Source of the DNA: Anthoceros angustus
Lineage: Eukaryota > Streptophyta > Anthocerotopsida > Anthocerotales > Anthocerotaceae
NCBI GenBank assembly: GCA_010909165.1
Contig: MU008165.1
Location: 1,984,001-2,048,000, forward strand
DNA: 64,000 nt
Direction of reading: 5' to 3'
Shown: piece by piece, positions 12,768 to 24,086 of the stretch
Layout: each line of letters begins with the position of its first letter
Numbering within the stretch: position 1 is the stretch's first letter
The notes under the pieces: model-generated
The model's input: the letters and a program-made list of their open reading frames with translations, nothing else
Database searches by the model: none
Told to the model about the DNA's origin: nothing
Made by a program: the position numbers and the translations under genes

Positions 12768-14226
12768 ATGGGGAGACTGTACTTGATTCAGCTGGATGGC
12801 CGCATCTACAGTTGTAAACAATGCCACAGCCATCTTGCCAACTGTGATGAGCTAGTTTCCAAGGTGCTTAACTCTCTCTTAGGTGCTGCTAGTCTCACCC
12901 GGCTCTCGCACTGCCGGCTTGCCCACGAAACACTCATGATCTCTGCACATGTTTTGGTTGCTGTCGTTTTTGTGGTCTGCAATTCATGTTTGAAGTTGAA
13001 AAATGTGGATATAACTTGAACAGGCTTAAAGGGAAGTCTTTGTTGCAATTTAATTGTCTGATAGAGCCCTCTTTCTTTTCCTAACCTCGCTGTTCAGTCC
13101 TTCCACTGCCGGCACGGGAAGGCTTACCTTTTCAACACCGTGTAAGTTCTCTGACATTTCTTTGTAGATACCTTCTTTCCCGCATTTACTTCTGAATTAT
13201 GCTGTACTTGGGTTCCTTGCGGTTGGATGAACATTCATTGTGGAAGTCCTTGGGGGCTGATTTGGCTGGGCACCAGGACTTGTATTCAGGATTTGCTTGT
13301 GAAAATGTATGCTGTTGGATTGCGTCACTGCTAGAGGGTCTTGAGTCACTGCATCTAGGCCTTCACTTCAGTGGTTACACCTTCTGGACATTGTGGCTAT
13401 GCTCGACAATGTGACTTGTAGTCTGGAGGCTGAAACTCTGCCTCACTATTTACTTGAGGGTTTCTGGTTTGAGATGTGGGTCAGTGGCGTGTTGAAACGT
13501 TGCTTGAGTTTCTAACGTGGGAGTGCCGCGCTACTGCTTGGAATGTTTGTTAATGAGACTTCCTTCTCTGCCAAATCAGTCGAGGAAGACTGACATCCCT
13601 CTGAACTGCTGTCCGACAGCAGGTCCCGAGTCCTATTTGTGTGGTGGATGAATGCATGCCTTGAGTGTTCACTTGCTTTGAAGTTTAGAAAGAGTCTTTT
13701 GTCAGGAATGCTTCCACTTACATGGAGTCTGGTTTGTACTCTTTACAGCGTGAATGTATCAGTTGGGCCACAAGAAGATCGGATGATGACCACGGGACTC
13801 CACACTGTGGCTGACATCTACTGCAACTGCTGCCAAAGGATTGTTGGATGGAAATATGTAAGTAATGCAGGCATTTTCTTTTTGTTGTAGTGCTCCCTGC
13901 CGGTTCTGGACACCAGTTTGCAATGAAAGCAGTTTTTGATATGGCTAGTTTTGCTAGTTCTGAAGTTCTTGAGCTAATTTTGAGGTTGCGCCGGGAGCTT
14001 TGGCAGGAGTCCGCACACGAGAAGGACCAGAAGTACAAAGAAGGGAAATACATTTTGGAACGGTATGCTGTGTCTTCTGGTGGGCTTTTGCGGCTGGTCC
14101 CATGTGCATCTTGTGTCACTCACAAGGTGAAGTTTGCTGTGCCACAGAGCTAAGATGATCGACGGGGACGGAACTGACTTCTACCTGGACCCGCGACCGG
14201 TGGGCAGTGATCCTGACGACGTATGA
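12768..14226 (+). CDS. Yippee-like zinc-binding protein
   Basis: Five exons: 12768-12863, 13098-13141, 13749-13857, 14007-14062 and 14148-14226; 384 nt, 127 residues, typical for the family. The Yippee domain fills the protein. The first zinc half-site is CKQCHSHLA in exon 1; exon 2 reads [15 protein letters not shown]; then come [20 protein letters not shown] and the second half-site [13 protein letters not shown]. Exon 4 holds [19 protein letters not shown]. Two CxxC pairs about 50 residues apart are the expected zinc ligands. The function of plant Yippee proteins is poorly known; animal relatives include YPEL proteins, and the fold is related to that of cereblon. Its same-strand neighbours are DNAAF1-like upstream and bL35c downstream, with no obvious functional link. 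Confidence 0.95.
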
Positions 14227-14842
14227 CATGCAGCAGCAAGAACGGTGTTAAGTGCACAGATCAAACCTGATTTGAGCAAAGGATTGAACTGGGATTTGCG
14301 CAACAACCGAACAAGACAGGGCTGTGAATTTGCAGCTCATATTTCCTCCTGTATATTCTTTTAGCCCTATGGTTTTGTACAAAACCGCTCTCTGGGCGGC
14401 AACAGCATGCTGCAACTGTTGTAGATACATGCAAGGGACAAGTGTACATAGAAGCTATTAAGAACTTGCTTACATTCTTTTGAATCTAGTGGATTGTGCG
14501 TCGGTCAAGTTAGGCTTACCTGCACATTGCGCAATGACAATTTCAGTGTTTTTAAAATAATTATCCTGGCAGACCCGAAGTATGTACCTAATCTAGAGTT
14601 CTAGACTCTAGAATTTGATTCTACATCTGTAAATGCCCGACCGCGCGAAGAGCTTGCTTCATTTAGGTACATCAACGCAAAAGAAGGAAGAAAGGGTTGC
14701 ATCCAGGTGGAACGGTGAGTGGATGAGAGTCACAAAAGTAGGTACAAACACGTGTTCGGATAGCGTTTTCCCGAATCGTGAATAAAAAGCGAGCCGCTCT
14801 CTCATCACTTTTTTCGCTTCCTCTCCGACCTCAGGACTCGAA
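14227..14842. other. Intergenic spacer between Yippee and bL35c
   Basis: This contains the Yippee 3' UTR and the promoter and leader of the plastid ribosomal protein gene. A short inverted repeat, TCTAGAGTTCTAGACTCTAGA, lies at about 14,592-14,612. No open frame here has family character. Confidence 0.5.
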
Positions 14843-15440
14843 ATGGCAGCAGCGATGGCCTGTGCGGCGGCTCCCGCATGCCGCGTCTCCCTCTCGCTCG
14901 GCAGCAGCAGCAGCGTTAGGAGCAGGAAGGGAATGGGCACCGCTTGTGCCGCGGCTGTGGCTCCACTCCGTTCCTCGTTCCGGGGCATTGCCTTGCCGGG
15001 ATCCAGCAGCAGCAGCAGCGGCGGCGGCGGAGCTGGCACAGCAGCTCAGCGCAGCATGGCTCCCATCGTAGCAGCGGCCGGATACAAGTTGAAGTCTCAC
15101 AAGGCCTCTGCAAAGAGGTTCAGAGTCACAGGGAGCGGCAAGATTGTGCGGAGGCAAGCCGGCAAGCAGCATTTGCTGCGGAAGAAGAACACAAAGAGGA
15201 GGAATAGGTTGACAGGACTGGTACGCTCTTGCTTATTTGCCTTTGTCTTGGATTTTCAGGTTTGTTTGTGTGTGATGCTTTGTGGATTGGATAGGTTGCG
15301 TTGTGGCGGGTATGGCTGCGTGTCATCGGGATGCCGCGATAGCACTGATTTTCGGTCTTGTTTGCTTGCAGACGGAAGTCTTCAGAGGTGACTACGATAA
15401 TGTTATCGGAGCGTTGCCTTACTTGAAGGTCCTTAGATAA
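14843..15440 (+). CDS. PRPL35: Plastid large-subunit ribosomal protein bL35c
   Basis: Two exons, 14843-15220 and 15372-15440, with one 151-bp GT-AG intron; 148 residues. The first 75 or so residues are rich in Ala, Ser and Arg with two poly-Ser runs coded by AGC repeats, as in a chloroplast transit peptide. The mature part begins near [20 protein letters not shown] and carries the basic bL35 signature [18 protein letters not shown]. The short second exon encodes [19 protein letters not shown], the C-terminus seen in plant and cyanobacterial bL35. The protein binds 23S rRNA in the plastid 50S subunit. Reading through the intron would add 56 unrelated residues, so the spliced form is clearly the real one. 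Confidence 0.96.
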
Positions 15441-15860
15441 TAGGTGCCAATTACTACTTGCTCTGCGCTGGCAAGACTGATCGCTGGCCTGGCTATCCAC
15501 TTCTTAAAACTTTTTCGTTATGAGATATTGCTCTCGCTGAAGTCGAGTGGTGGAAGGGAATTTGTACTGTGTATGTTATGACTGGCAGCCGTCACAATGC
15601 GCGGCAAGACCGCTTGCAGAGCTTTCCAGAAGCACATCAGCCTATGTGCGGTGGCAGGGACACCTGGTATCGTGTTTGGATGGGTTGGCATTGTCTTTTA
15701 CAGGTGCTGCATCTGGCGTGTACGTTACGACACCGTACAAGTGCCACACATGGCCCCAGTACAGCATGACTATTAAAGGTAGTAAAGGTAGTAAGCAATT
15801 TAGGTGAAGAAAGTTTTGTCCTGATAAATTAAGAGACGATGATGGCCTTACATTGCGGTC
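15441..15860. other. Convergent 3' spacer between bL35c and the DUSP12-like gene
   Basis: These 420 bases hold the 3' ends of two converging genes. A short repeat, TAAAGGTAG/TAAAGGTAG, is seen at 15,773-15,791. No coding potential was recognised. Confidence 0.5.
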
Positions 15861-17744
15861 TCACAACCACGATGCATCCATGCTGCTTTTGTGGAGCTGA
15901 AATGCAGGATTCACCCATGCCCCGCAGCTGCACTGCATTCCAGCCCAGTTGAAGTTGCCAAGCTTGAGTTGGCAGTTTGCGCAATTCAGCTTACCAGAAG
16001 CAGCGCCTTCTTCGAACACTGCCAACAGACGAGAACAGGTCTGATGCTCTGCCTTCTAGTTGAGGTCAAACAGATGTGAGACTGTTCTCAAGGAGTCAGT
16101 GTATTACCTGGGTTCATCCATTGTATGGGCTCAACAAAGATTGAAGAGCACAATGGCATACTAACATCATCTCCTGGCTTCTTCACTCGTTTCCTCAAAT
16201 TTAAGTAGAAGACGCCATTCCCGGACTCATGCACAATGACGTTGCTCTTCGATGCAACCAATCTCCGACACTTCTTGCACCGGTAAACTGTGAATGGCTT
16301 TGTTTCCGAACTGTTGGAATCACCTCTCAAAGTGGTCGAGTCAACATCTTGAAGCTCACCAGCAGAAGCTCCTGGGTCTGGGGCACAGCTGGAGGGCTCT
16401 AGTCTTGCACCCCTCGCGTGGGCTTCACCTGGCAGGCATGTTACAGAAGGTCAGAACTTGCATCCGATAAGTGAGCAAGTTACAGAAAAATGTTATGGGG
16501 GTACTCACCTAAGTTCTCCAGGCGGAACTTCTTGTAGGTGGGGCTTTGGCGATCTATGACGAAACCCATCTCTTGAAACATACTCAACTTGGGGGACAGA
16601 GGCAAATGGGAATGATCAGGCTAAAGAACGACTGATGTTCCTCACGTTCAGGGCATGGCGAGTGCAGGCAGCTGCGACTAGGAGAACTCCTATCCAGATG
16701 GTGACCTGACCGCAGTGGCAGTGCAAGGAAAATGCAAGGACATTGACAGGGGTAACATGCCAGCCACGGAAGACAGACCTGTTACGCCAGAAACGTTGGG
16801 TGGATACTCCACAAACCAATGCTACAGGAAAATCGCCTAGCACCAAGGTATGCACCCCATCCTCAAAACACAGTACTACCCCGACCATTTGTTGCATGGC
16901 AGCATCACATGATTGGCATGCAATCCACTTTCTCCATGAATTCCGACAATATCGTTGCTAAGGGTCAGAACGGGGGGTTCCCCAAGCATCATTTACAAGG
17001 ATTACCTGCTGCCAGAACCCGAGATTAGGGCAGACACCGCTACTGACTTCTTTCAGGGATTTGTGTGCATCTGTCAAGATAAAAAGGAGCTGCCGTTAGG
17101 TGATACTGGATCGCCGCGAATCTGATTCCGCTGTGGCTGTGGCGGTGTCGGAATGGAGAAATAAGGAGTAAGCAGGCAGCTATTGCACAACTAGGCTTTG
17201 GGACTCAAGTGCTCCTTCAGTCCGTACCTTCCAATTTCAAGCGCTCACTCTTCATCAGGTACGCCATCACAACCGCAGCACTGCATTGAAGAGACATGGC
17301 TATGTACAGTAGCTCCCTTGCACGTGAGGACAGTAGAAGAACAGAATTTGCGGCACTTTAATTGACTAACCTTCGAGACACGCCTGCAAAGCAATGTACC
17401 AGCACAGCACCAGACGCCAGTCCCGTCTCAATAAACTCCAAGCACACTTCCAGGTTGTCCAGCAGATTCTGGGTATCAACGTCTCGCAGTGGCACGTTCA
17501 TGCTGACGATTCTCGGTGCAGACCCATTGCTAGACACAGTTTCCGGTGCATCACTGCCGCTGCTTGATGCTTCTTCTACCCCTGGGTCATGGACAGGATA
17601 TGGAGCAACTTTGCGGCCATGGGATGGTTTCAGAGCAGGTGGAATGAGATTCAGTACGTGAGTGATATGTGTCTCCGACGATGTCAGCACTGCCTCTGCA
17701 TCCTGAATGTCTCCGATGTAGAGGCGTTCTCGAACTTGCTTCAT
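15861..17744 (-). CDS. DUSP12/YVH1-like dual-specificity phosphatase with C-terminal zinc domain
   Basis: Six exons in transcript order: 17371-17744, 17228-17280, 17006-17070, 16509-16587, 16108-16428 and 15861-16018; 1,050 nt, 349 residues, close to the 340 of human DUSP12. It starts at MKQVRERLYIGDIQDAE, with an in-frame TAA just upstream. The catalytic loop VHCFAGVSRSAAVVMAYLM has the HCX5R cysteine and arginine and is assembled across the first intron; the Asp in VPLRDVD is a candidate general acid. Exon 3 gives the conserved CPNLGFWQQ. The C-terminal zinc part has YRCKKCRRLVAS, then CSSIFVEPIQWM, then CANCQLKLGNFNW and CSCGAWVNPAFQLH. Yeast YVH1 acts late in 60S ribosome maturation through this zinc domain. 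The exact plant role is inferred. Confidence 0.95.
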
Positions 17745-20700
17745 ATCTTCCTTGGCCGTTTAACCAGTGAGCAAGTTCACTCACAGACTCAAGACGTCAT
17801 CATCTCGGTCAGAATGAGCTCGCGAACCTTTCTCTCAAACAACTTGTCCGTCCTTCAGGTCTTGTATACTTCCAGAGTAGCTAGCAATTCTCTCCTCTAC
17901 TTTTTGTCACTCAGGTGCGCCGCCCAGCAGCCAAACAGGCCTGATCCCATCTCAAGAAGTCCTCGCAGCTCTCACCTTCTCGGGCAGACTTCTCACTGCT
18001 TCACCTCGCAACGGCCCCCGTCAAATAGTTTCTCAGATTCCAGGGACCAAGTTCTGCTTTTATGCTGATGCTGATGACAGTCGGTACTCGGTACCCTGGA
18101 CAGAACCTGCTGACAATTTACCGCACAGTAATAGGAGGTAACTGATTAATCCCTCACTATTTTAGAATTGCCCCAGATTGCTTTTAGAATTTGAAGTGTG
18201 AAGTAAACCCATGTTCTCTGTGGAAGGTCTGGACCATGAGAAGCAACCAGAGTGCGGGATGCGGGTTTAGCTTCTCAACAAAATAAAGATGCTTTGGGTT
18301 AACAAAGTGACACATGAGGTGCCTGCCAGATCCACCTCCTTCGATGTGCTGGCTGAAGGAGGCAGGCACACCGCTGCAGGCACGTTGCCGTTGTGGATGC
18401 TGTCACTACCAGAAGCCATGATAGCAGGTCCCAGTCCCACGCAAAGAAGCAAGCGACCTATCCACACTTCATTGTTCACTGCCTCCGGTAGGTATGACAT
18501 GTACGACCAATCCATTTAGAGGTCGCCCTGGGCGGCGACCAGTAGTGGCTGTTTGCGTTTGAGCCTTTCCTTTTCCAGGTGCGCTTTCTTATCAGCAGGG
18601 AATGGTCCTGGTTTGCTTACATGTGCTCCCCTCCGATTAGATGTCGGCTTGTGGCCTGGTTGCGTGCAGCATGGTCCGGTGACCCCGGTCCTCTACACAG
18701 CCATGGCAAAAGTGGTACGCTTGTGGGGACCAATGTGACGATTTGACCGGTTTGACAGCAGAAAATTTGGCTTGGAGATGTGTATCGAGCATCAAGTACA
18801 TACTTTATATATTTTAAATAGGAATTATTTGGTGATCCAGACCTATTCCCTTTTGGCTGCGCAAAGCTACATTTCAGCAATTTGCTTAAAACAAAATATT
18901 CAAATTATATTTAATACCAATGATGATCTTTACACATAATTTTAGGAAATAAAACACAAAAATAATGATTTGATAAAATTATATGCTAAATATACTATAA
19001 AATTATTAACAGCTCAACCCTAATAAAAGGACGGTCACATAGAAGAAGTTTTTACTTCACCCGCCATCATATTCACAAAGCTCCTTATGTAATAATATTT
19101 ATACTAGAAATTGGCAACCTCTCAAGCAAAAGCTATCCACCTCGTGTTGGTCGCCTCCAAAAACCAAGGATCATGCTCATGACCTTCCTCGCAACCGCCA
19201 TGGTAAGATGAACGAAATATTTTCTTATTCATTTGCAAGTAAAGAGTTCATGGTAAAGATGAACGAAATATTTTCTGATTCATTTGCAAGTAAAGAGTTC
19301 ATGTAAGGTTTGCGTGTCAAGGATCCGGAAGGCATCTCCATAAAGTGAAATAGCGATGATGAATACACAACACATGGACTTGAGGATAATGATGGAGGCC
19401 TAGAATCAAAAAGGGAGAAAAGAGTCATGTAAGGTCTGCGTGTCAAGGATCAGGAAGGCCGCCTCCATAAAGTGAGGTAGCGATGATGAATACACAAAGC
19501 ACAGACTTGAGGACAACAGAATCAAGAAGGGAGAAGCGCTCTCTGCCTTGTGAAACATGATCAAGGCAAGCACACAATGACGCAAGAATTTAAGAGGTAC
19601 CCAGCACAAAGCCCCCATAATTTGGAGGTGCATAGTCATGGCCTTTTAACGCTCTAGCATGGGTGGATATGCATTCACTCATGCACTTCCTGGTCCAAGT
19701 TGAAACTTGAGACATAACATGTTCCACCTCTACTCTTGTCCATAAGGATGGAGCAATAGGGAAATGCTTTAAGTAACTACCTTCCCTCTCACCTTCTAGA
19801 TGTTTAAAAAACTTGGTACTCACTTATCATTATAATGGACTTTGAAAGAAATTGGCTTTTTATCTTATCTTGCACCCGTTAAATATTTGGCACTTACAAC
19901 TAGTCCTTCCCCATGATTCTTAATATTTGCATAATATCCTTTTGCCTTCATTAGAATATCCTCTAGGGAATAGTTAATGCTTTTACCATCCTCGTTTGCA
20001 AGGGTTGAAAAATCCCAGTGCAGGACTTCAATGTATGCCTCGAATTCACTAAAAAAACGATAACCAAGGATTAGTGCTTATTTGAGCTAGGAAAACAAGG
20101 ATTAAAATAATCATCATTATTAATAAAATAATTTGAATTAACCTTTAAGTTTTTCTTATAGGTTTTGAAATCTAAATATTTTTATTTTCAAAATATATAA
20201 AAATGCCTATTGGGAACCCTCTAAATGGGACGCTTAGGGCTATTCAGTTACTCCCAATTGTTCCCAATCAGAGGGGGTGGTGGACTGTACATGTATGCTG
20301 TAGAAGGATAAAAAAGGTGATGCAAGATTTGGATAACAAAGCGTGGTTACACTCATCTAAATCAAAGTCATCATATGAGAAAATGAAATTACGTCCATTT
20401 TAATTAATCGATGCGGCGCCGGGCTGCCGGTCTTTGTTTCTCCACCACTACCGAAACGGTTCACGGAACCTGGATAGACACGAAACCTGGTCCAACAGAT
20501 GTATGGGCCTGGTTGTTGCTCCAATCACAAGCATTGCTGCTCGTCATCCAAATCCCGTTCGCCTTTCAGAAGTGTGACGCATGTGGAGGCTCCCCACGTG
20601 TAGCCCCCACTGTGAAGCCTCCTGTTTGGAGTGGGACGCTAACACTTTACTGTACGCATGTGCCTGACGCCCTGACTGCTTGGAACCTGCATGTTTATTA

Positions 20701-21218
20701 GAAGCTTAGTTCTCCAACGCAAAGTCTCGGAAGGGACAAATTCTGGGACAGGAACATGTTACCTACTTGAGACGCAGGGTATGGGACAAGGAAAGGGTTG
20801 CTGTTCAGGAGCATCAGTCTGGGAAGGCTGCTTTCCAATTCCCTTGTGTCATAGAGACTACAAGCTGGACTTAAGAGACAAAAGGGAAACATGTCCCCTC
20901 AGAGACTTGCAGCCGGTCCGGAGAAGCAGGTCTCTGTAACACTGTCGCTTGACAACAGCAATAATGCACCCTTTACAGAAGGATCAGCCCGACTCCAGCA
21001 CTCGCTCAGGCTGTCAGGAAGAATGCCCCCCTCAATAGCTGCCTGTGCTGGGGTAATACAGCTGTGCTTGGCTAAGCACAGCTGCGAGCTTTTAACGTTT
21101 GTCAAATGAATGCACTGTGTCAAGTTATCCTCCTGGGTGCATGGCCAGCTCCGCGCTGTCGCTGTCCTTTCATCATGTATGTTCGCAGAATGTAGCACAT
21201 GCCTGTCTTTCCCGATTT
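17745..21218. other. Intergenic region with small direct repeats
   Basis: The first few hundred bases should hold the promoter of the DUSP12-like gene. A minus-strand ORF of 82 codons (18,267-18,515) has neutral composition and no recognisable domain, so it is not called. From 18,780 to 20,400 the DNA is AT-rich and non-coding. From 20,400 to 21,200 it is more balanced but still without a recognised gene; it should include the 3' UTR of the PPR gene. Confidence 0.5.
19199..19513. repeat. Two short direct duplications
   Basis: A 50-bp unit beginning ATGGTAAGATGAACGAAATA is repeated head to tail (19,199 and 19,249). A second unit of about 90 bp, beginning CATGTAAGGT and including GCGATGATGAATACACAA, occurs at 19,302 and again at 19,427 with several differences. 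These look like local slippage or unequal-exchange duplications in intergenic DNA. Confidence 0.75.
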
Positions 21219-24086
21219 TCAAAACAAGCTGCTTGAGCCTGGCATATATATACTTTCCTCCTCCGGATGTTGTTTATCCCCAACCAAAAAGCTATGCACC
21301 AGCCCGTCCATGTCAGTCCACCAGCTCTGGCCTGCCTGCTTCCAGGCTCCAATTCCTGTTCTCTTAGCCTGCATCTCCTGTGCCTCCAACAACATCTGGG
21401 AACCGGTGTATATGTTTGACATCAACACATATGCTGCAGGGTCCATTTCGTCCAGCTTCACTGCTTCTTCGAAAGCAAGGCGTCCAACCTCCAAGTTGCC
21501 CCACTTTCGACAAGCACCCAATAGAGTGTGCCAAACTGCGACATCAGGCTGCACAGGCATAGTCCGTACCAAAGCTAGTGCCTCGTCCAGTCGGCCGGCA
21601 CGACCCAGAAGATCGACCATGCATGTGTAGTGCTCTATCATGGGAGTGACGGCAAACTTTCTGCTCATAGCCTCAAAATACTCTCGCCCCTTCTCCACTA
21701 GGCCGACATGACTGCATACTCTCAGTAAACTCAGGAATGTCACGCTGTCTGGCTGGACGCTATCCCCTCTCATTCTGTGAAACAAGTTGAAAACCACTTC
21801 ACTGTCCCCTTGACGGGAGTATCCTGCAATCAGTGCATTCCAGGTGCCAATGTCTCTTTGCAGCATTGCCTCAAACACTTGCTGGGCATAAACCATGCTC
21901 CCAGACCTTGCATACATGTTTATCAAAGCGAGGGCAACAAGTACATCAGCTTGGGCCCCTTGTTGTTCAATCTGTGCATGAAGCTGCCTGCCTACATGCA
22001 AAGCTGCCACATTTGCGCATGCCTGCAGGATGCATACAAATGTCACAGAAGAAGGTACAATGGTGCCTCCTTCCTGCATAGCACTGTAGAGACGAAGTGC
22101 CTCCTGCCCCATGCCCTGCTGAGAGTATCCTGTTATCATGGCATTCCAGGATACCACAGTTTTTTGGCCAAGTCCATCAAAAACGCCCTGAGCATCCTCC
22201 ATGCTGCCACACTTTGCATACATGTTTACCAAACTGTTGGCCACAAAAACATCAGCCTGAAGGCCTTGCTCTTCAATGTGTAAATGAAGCTGCTTCCCCT
22301 GCTCCAAAGCTGGGACACCCAATGTTGCGCACGCCTGCAGGAGGCACACAAATGTCACAGCATCAGGAGCGGCCGTGCCCTCTTCCTGCATATGAGTGTA
22401 AAGATGAAGAGCTTCCTGAGCCATACCCTCTTGGGAATATCCTGCTATCATGGCGTTCCAAGTGACAACATCTTTTTGAGGAAGCTTATGAAACACTCTC
22501 TCCCCTTCTTCCAAGCTGCCACACTTTGCATACATGCTTACCAAACCATTTGCTATAACCACATCACCTTCAAGTCCTAGGTCTCTGATCTGTGCATGAA
22601 GCTGCCTCCCCTTCTCCAAAGCTAGATAGCCCGTGGTTGCACAAGCCTGGAGGAGGCACACAAATGACACAGCATTAGGAGCGGCAATGCCTTCTTCTTG
22701 CATAGTATTGTAAAGACAAAGGGCTTCCTCACCCATGCCATGGTGGGAATATCCTGCTATCATGGCATTCCACGTCACCACATCTCTTTGAGGAAGCTCG
22801 TCGAACAGCATTTGAGCTTCTTCCAGGCTGCCACACTTTGCATACATGTTGATCAAACTATTTGCTACAAAAATGTCAGCCTGGAGTCCTCGTTCTCGAA
22901 TCTGTGCATGAAGCTGCTTCCCCTTTTCCAGAGCTGGAGAGCCCACGGTTGCACATGCCTGCAGGAGACACACAAATGTCACAGCAGTAGGTGCAGTGAT
23001 GCCTTCTTGTTCCATGGCCTCATATAAGAGAAAGGCTTCCTGCCCCAATCCCTGCTGAGAATATCCAGCTATCATGGCATTCCATGTGACTACATCCTTT
23101 TGAGGAAGCCCATCAAACACTCCCTGAGCATCTTTAAGGCTGCCACACTTTGCATACATATTGACCAAACTGTTGGCGACAGCCACATCAGCCTGAAGCC
23201 CTCTTCCTCCAATCTCTGCATGAAGCTGCTTCCCCTTCTCCAAAGCCGAGGCACCCACACCTGCACATGCCTGCAGGAGGCTAACAAATGTGACAGAAGT
23301 GGGTACAGCAATGCCTTCTTGTAGCATAGAACTGTAGAGCTGAAGGGCTTCTTGACCCATGCCATGCTGGGAATATCCTGATATAAGAGCTGTCCATGTC
23401 ACAACATTTTTCCCACCCAGGCCATCAAACACTCTTTGAGCATCCTCCAAGCTGCCACACTTTGCATACATGTCAACTAATCCAGTAGAAACAAACAGAC
23501 CAGGCTCAACCCCAGTGGCCAACACATCAGCATGCACCAGCTGCCCAGCTTCCAGGTCTGCTGCCCGGGCACAAGCCTGCAGGGCTGCTACAAACACATG
23601 ACCATCTGGCTTCACACTCGACCTGCGCATCTGATGATACAGTTGTATGGCCTCCCTATCTTGTCTGTGCTTAACATGCGCCGAAATGATGGCAGACCAC
23701 GTGAAAGCATCTGGGTTAGCAACCGTTCTGAACACATCCATGGCTTCTTGCAACATGGCATGAGAAGCATACATCCGCAGGATGTGGTTGCACAAAAAGG
23801 TGTCCGTCTCAGACCTCTTCTTCACAATAAGAGCATGGACACAGCGACCCAGGACCACATCCCTCACACATTTAGTTAGGACTGTACAAAGCAAAGAGTG
23901 AGAAACAAGACATTCTGTTTGCACCAAAACACCCAGAGCCTCCACAGCCTCTGTGAGCTGCCCCTGCTCACATAATATGCCCACAGTTCCGGCTGTGACG
24001 CGCCTTTCGTATCCTGGGGGCCTGCAAGGGTGGGGACCAGGACCATCCCGCAACCTCCAGTTAGATGGCCAAACACAAGTCTCCAT
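21219..24086 (-). CDS. PLS-class pentatricopeptide repeat protein, E/E+ type, no DYW domain
   Basis: This is one uninterrupted frame of 955 codons, as usual for PPR genes. After about 90 N-terminal residues comes an array of P, L and S repeats. Its clearest landmark, MYAKCGS or a close variant, recurs about every 100-105 residues, followed by a VVTWNAMIAGYSQ-type motif. The units are very similar to one another. The array ends with IEHYTCMVDLLGRAGRLDEA and PDVAVWHTLLGACRKWGN, the usual lead-in to the E domain. The E+ part reads VHSFLVGDKQHPEEESIY, after which the protein ends in MPGSSSLF. The DYW deaminase domain is absent, and none is seen in any frame downstream. Such proteins bind plastid or mitochondrial RNA and specify C-to-U editing sites, recruiting a deaminase in trans when DYW is missing. 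Organelle targeting is expected, but the N-terminus is not a clear transit peptide. Confidence 0.9.
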   Translation of the reverse strand: METCVWPSNWRLRDGPGPHPCRPPGYERRVTAGTVGILCEQGQLTEAVEALGVLVQTECLVSHSLLCTVLTKCVRDVVLGRCVHALIVKKRSETDTFLCNHILRMYASHAMLQEAMDVFRTVANPDAFTWSAIISAHVKHRQDREAIQLYHQMRRSSVKPDGHVFVAALQACARAADLEAGQLVHADVLATGVEPGLFVSTGLVDMYAKCGSLEDAQRVFDGLGGKNVVTWTALISGYSQHGMGQEALQLYSSMLQEGIAVPTSVTFVSLLQACAGVGASALEKGKQLHAEIGGRGLQADVAVANSLVNMYAKCGSLKDAQGVFDGLPQKDVVTWNAMIAGYSQQGLGQEAFLLYEAMEQEGITAPTAVTFVCLLQACATVGSPALEKGKQLHAQIRERGLQADIFVANSLINMYAKCGSLEEAQMLFDELPQRDVVTWNAMIAGYSHHGMGEEALCLYNTMQEEGIAAPNAVSFVCLLQACATTGYLALEKGRQLHAQIRDLGLEGDVVIANGLVSMYAKCGSLEEGERVFHKLPQKDVVTWNAMIAGYSQEGMAQEALHLYTHMQEEGTAAPDAVTFVCLLQACATLGVPALEQGKQLHLHIEEQGLQADVFVANSLVNMYAKCGSMEDAQGVFDGLGQKTVVSWNAMITGYSQQGMGQEALRLYSAMQEGGTIVPSSVTFVCILQACANVAALHVGRQLHAQIEQQGAQADVLVALALINMYARSGSMVYAQQVFEAMLQRDIGTWNALIAGYSRQGDSEVVFNLFHRMRGDSVQPDSVTFLSLLRVCSHVGLVEKGREYFEAMSRKFAVTPMIEHYTCMVDLLGRAGRLDEALALVRTMPVQPDVAVWHTLLGACRKWGNLEVGRLAFEEAVKLDEMDPAAYVLMSNIYTGSQMLLEAQEMQAKRTGIGAWKQAGQSWWTDMDGLVHSFLVGDKQHPEEESIYMPGSSSLF

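Noticed and set aside
18267-18515. 82-codon minus-strand ORF with an ATG start upstream of the DUSP12-like gene
   Set aside because: No family recognised and no splice pair linking it to the phosphatase, whose own start is preceded by an in-frame stop.
21199-23365. Plus-strand ORFs opposite the PPR gene (up to 168 codons)
   Set aside because: Antisense shadows of the PPR repeats; they recur with the repeat period.
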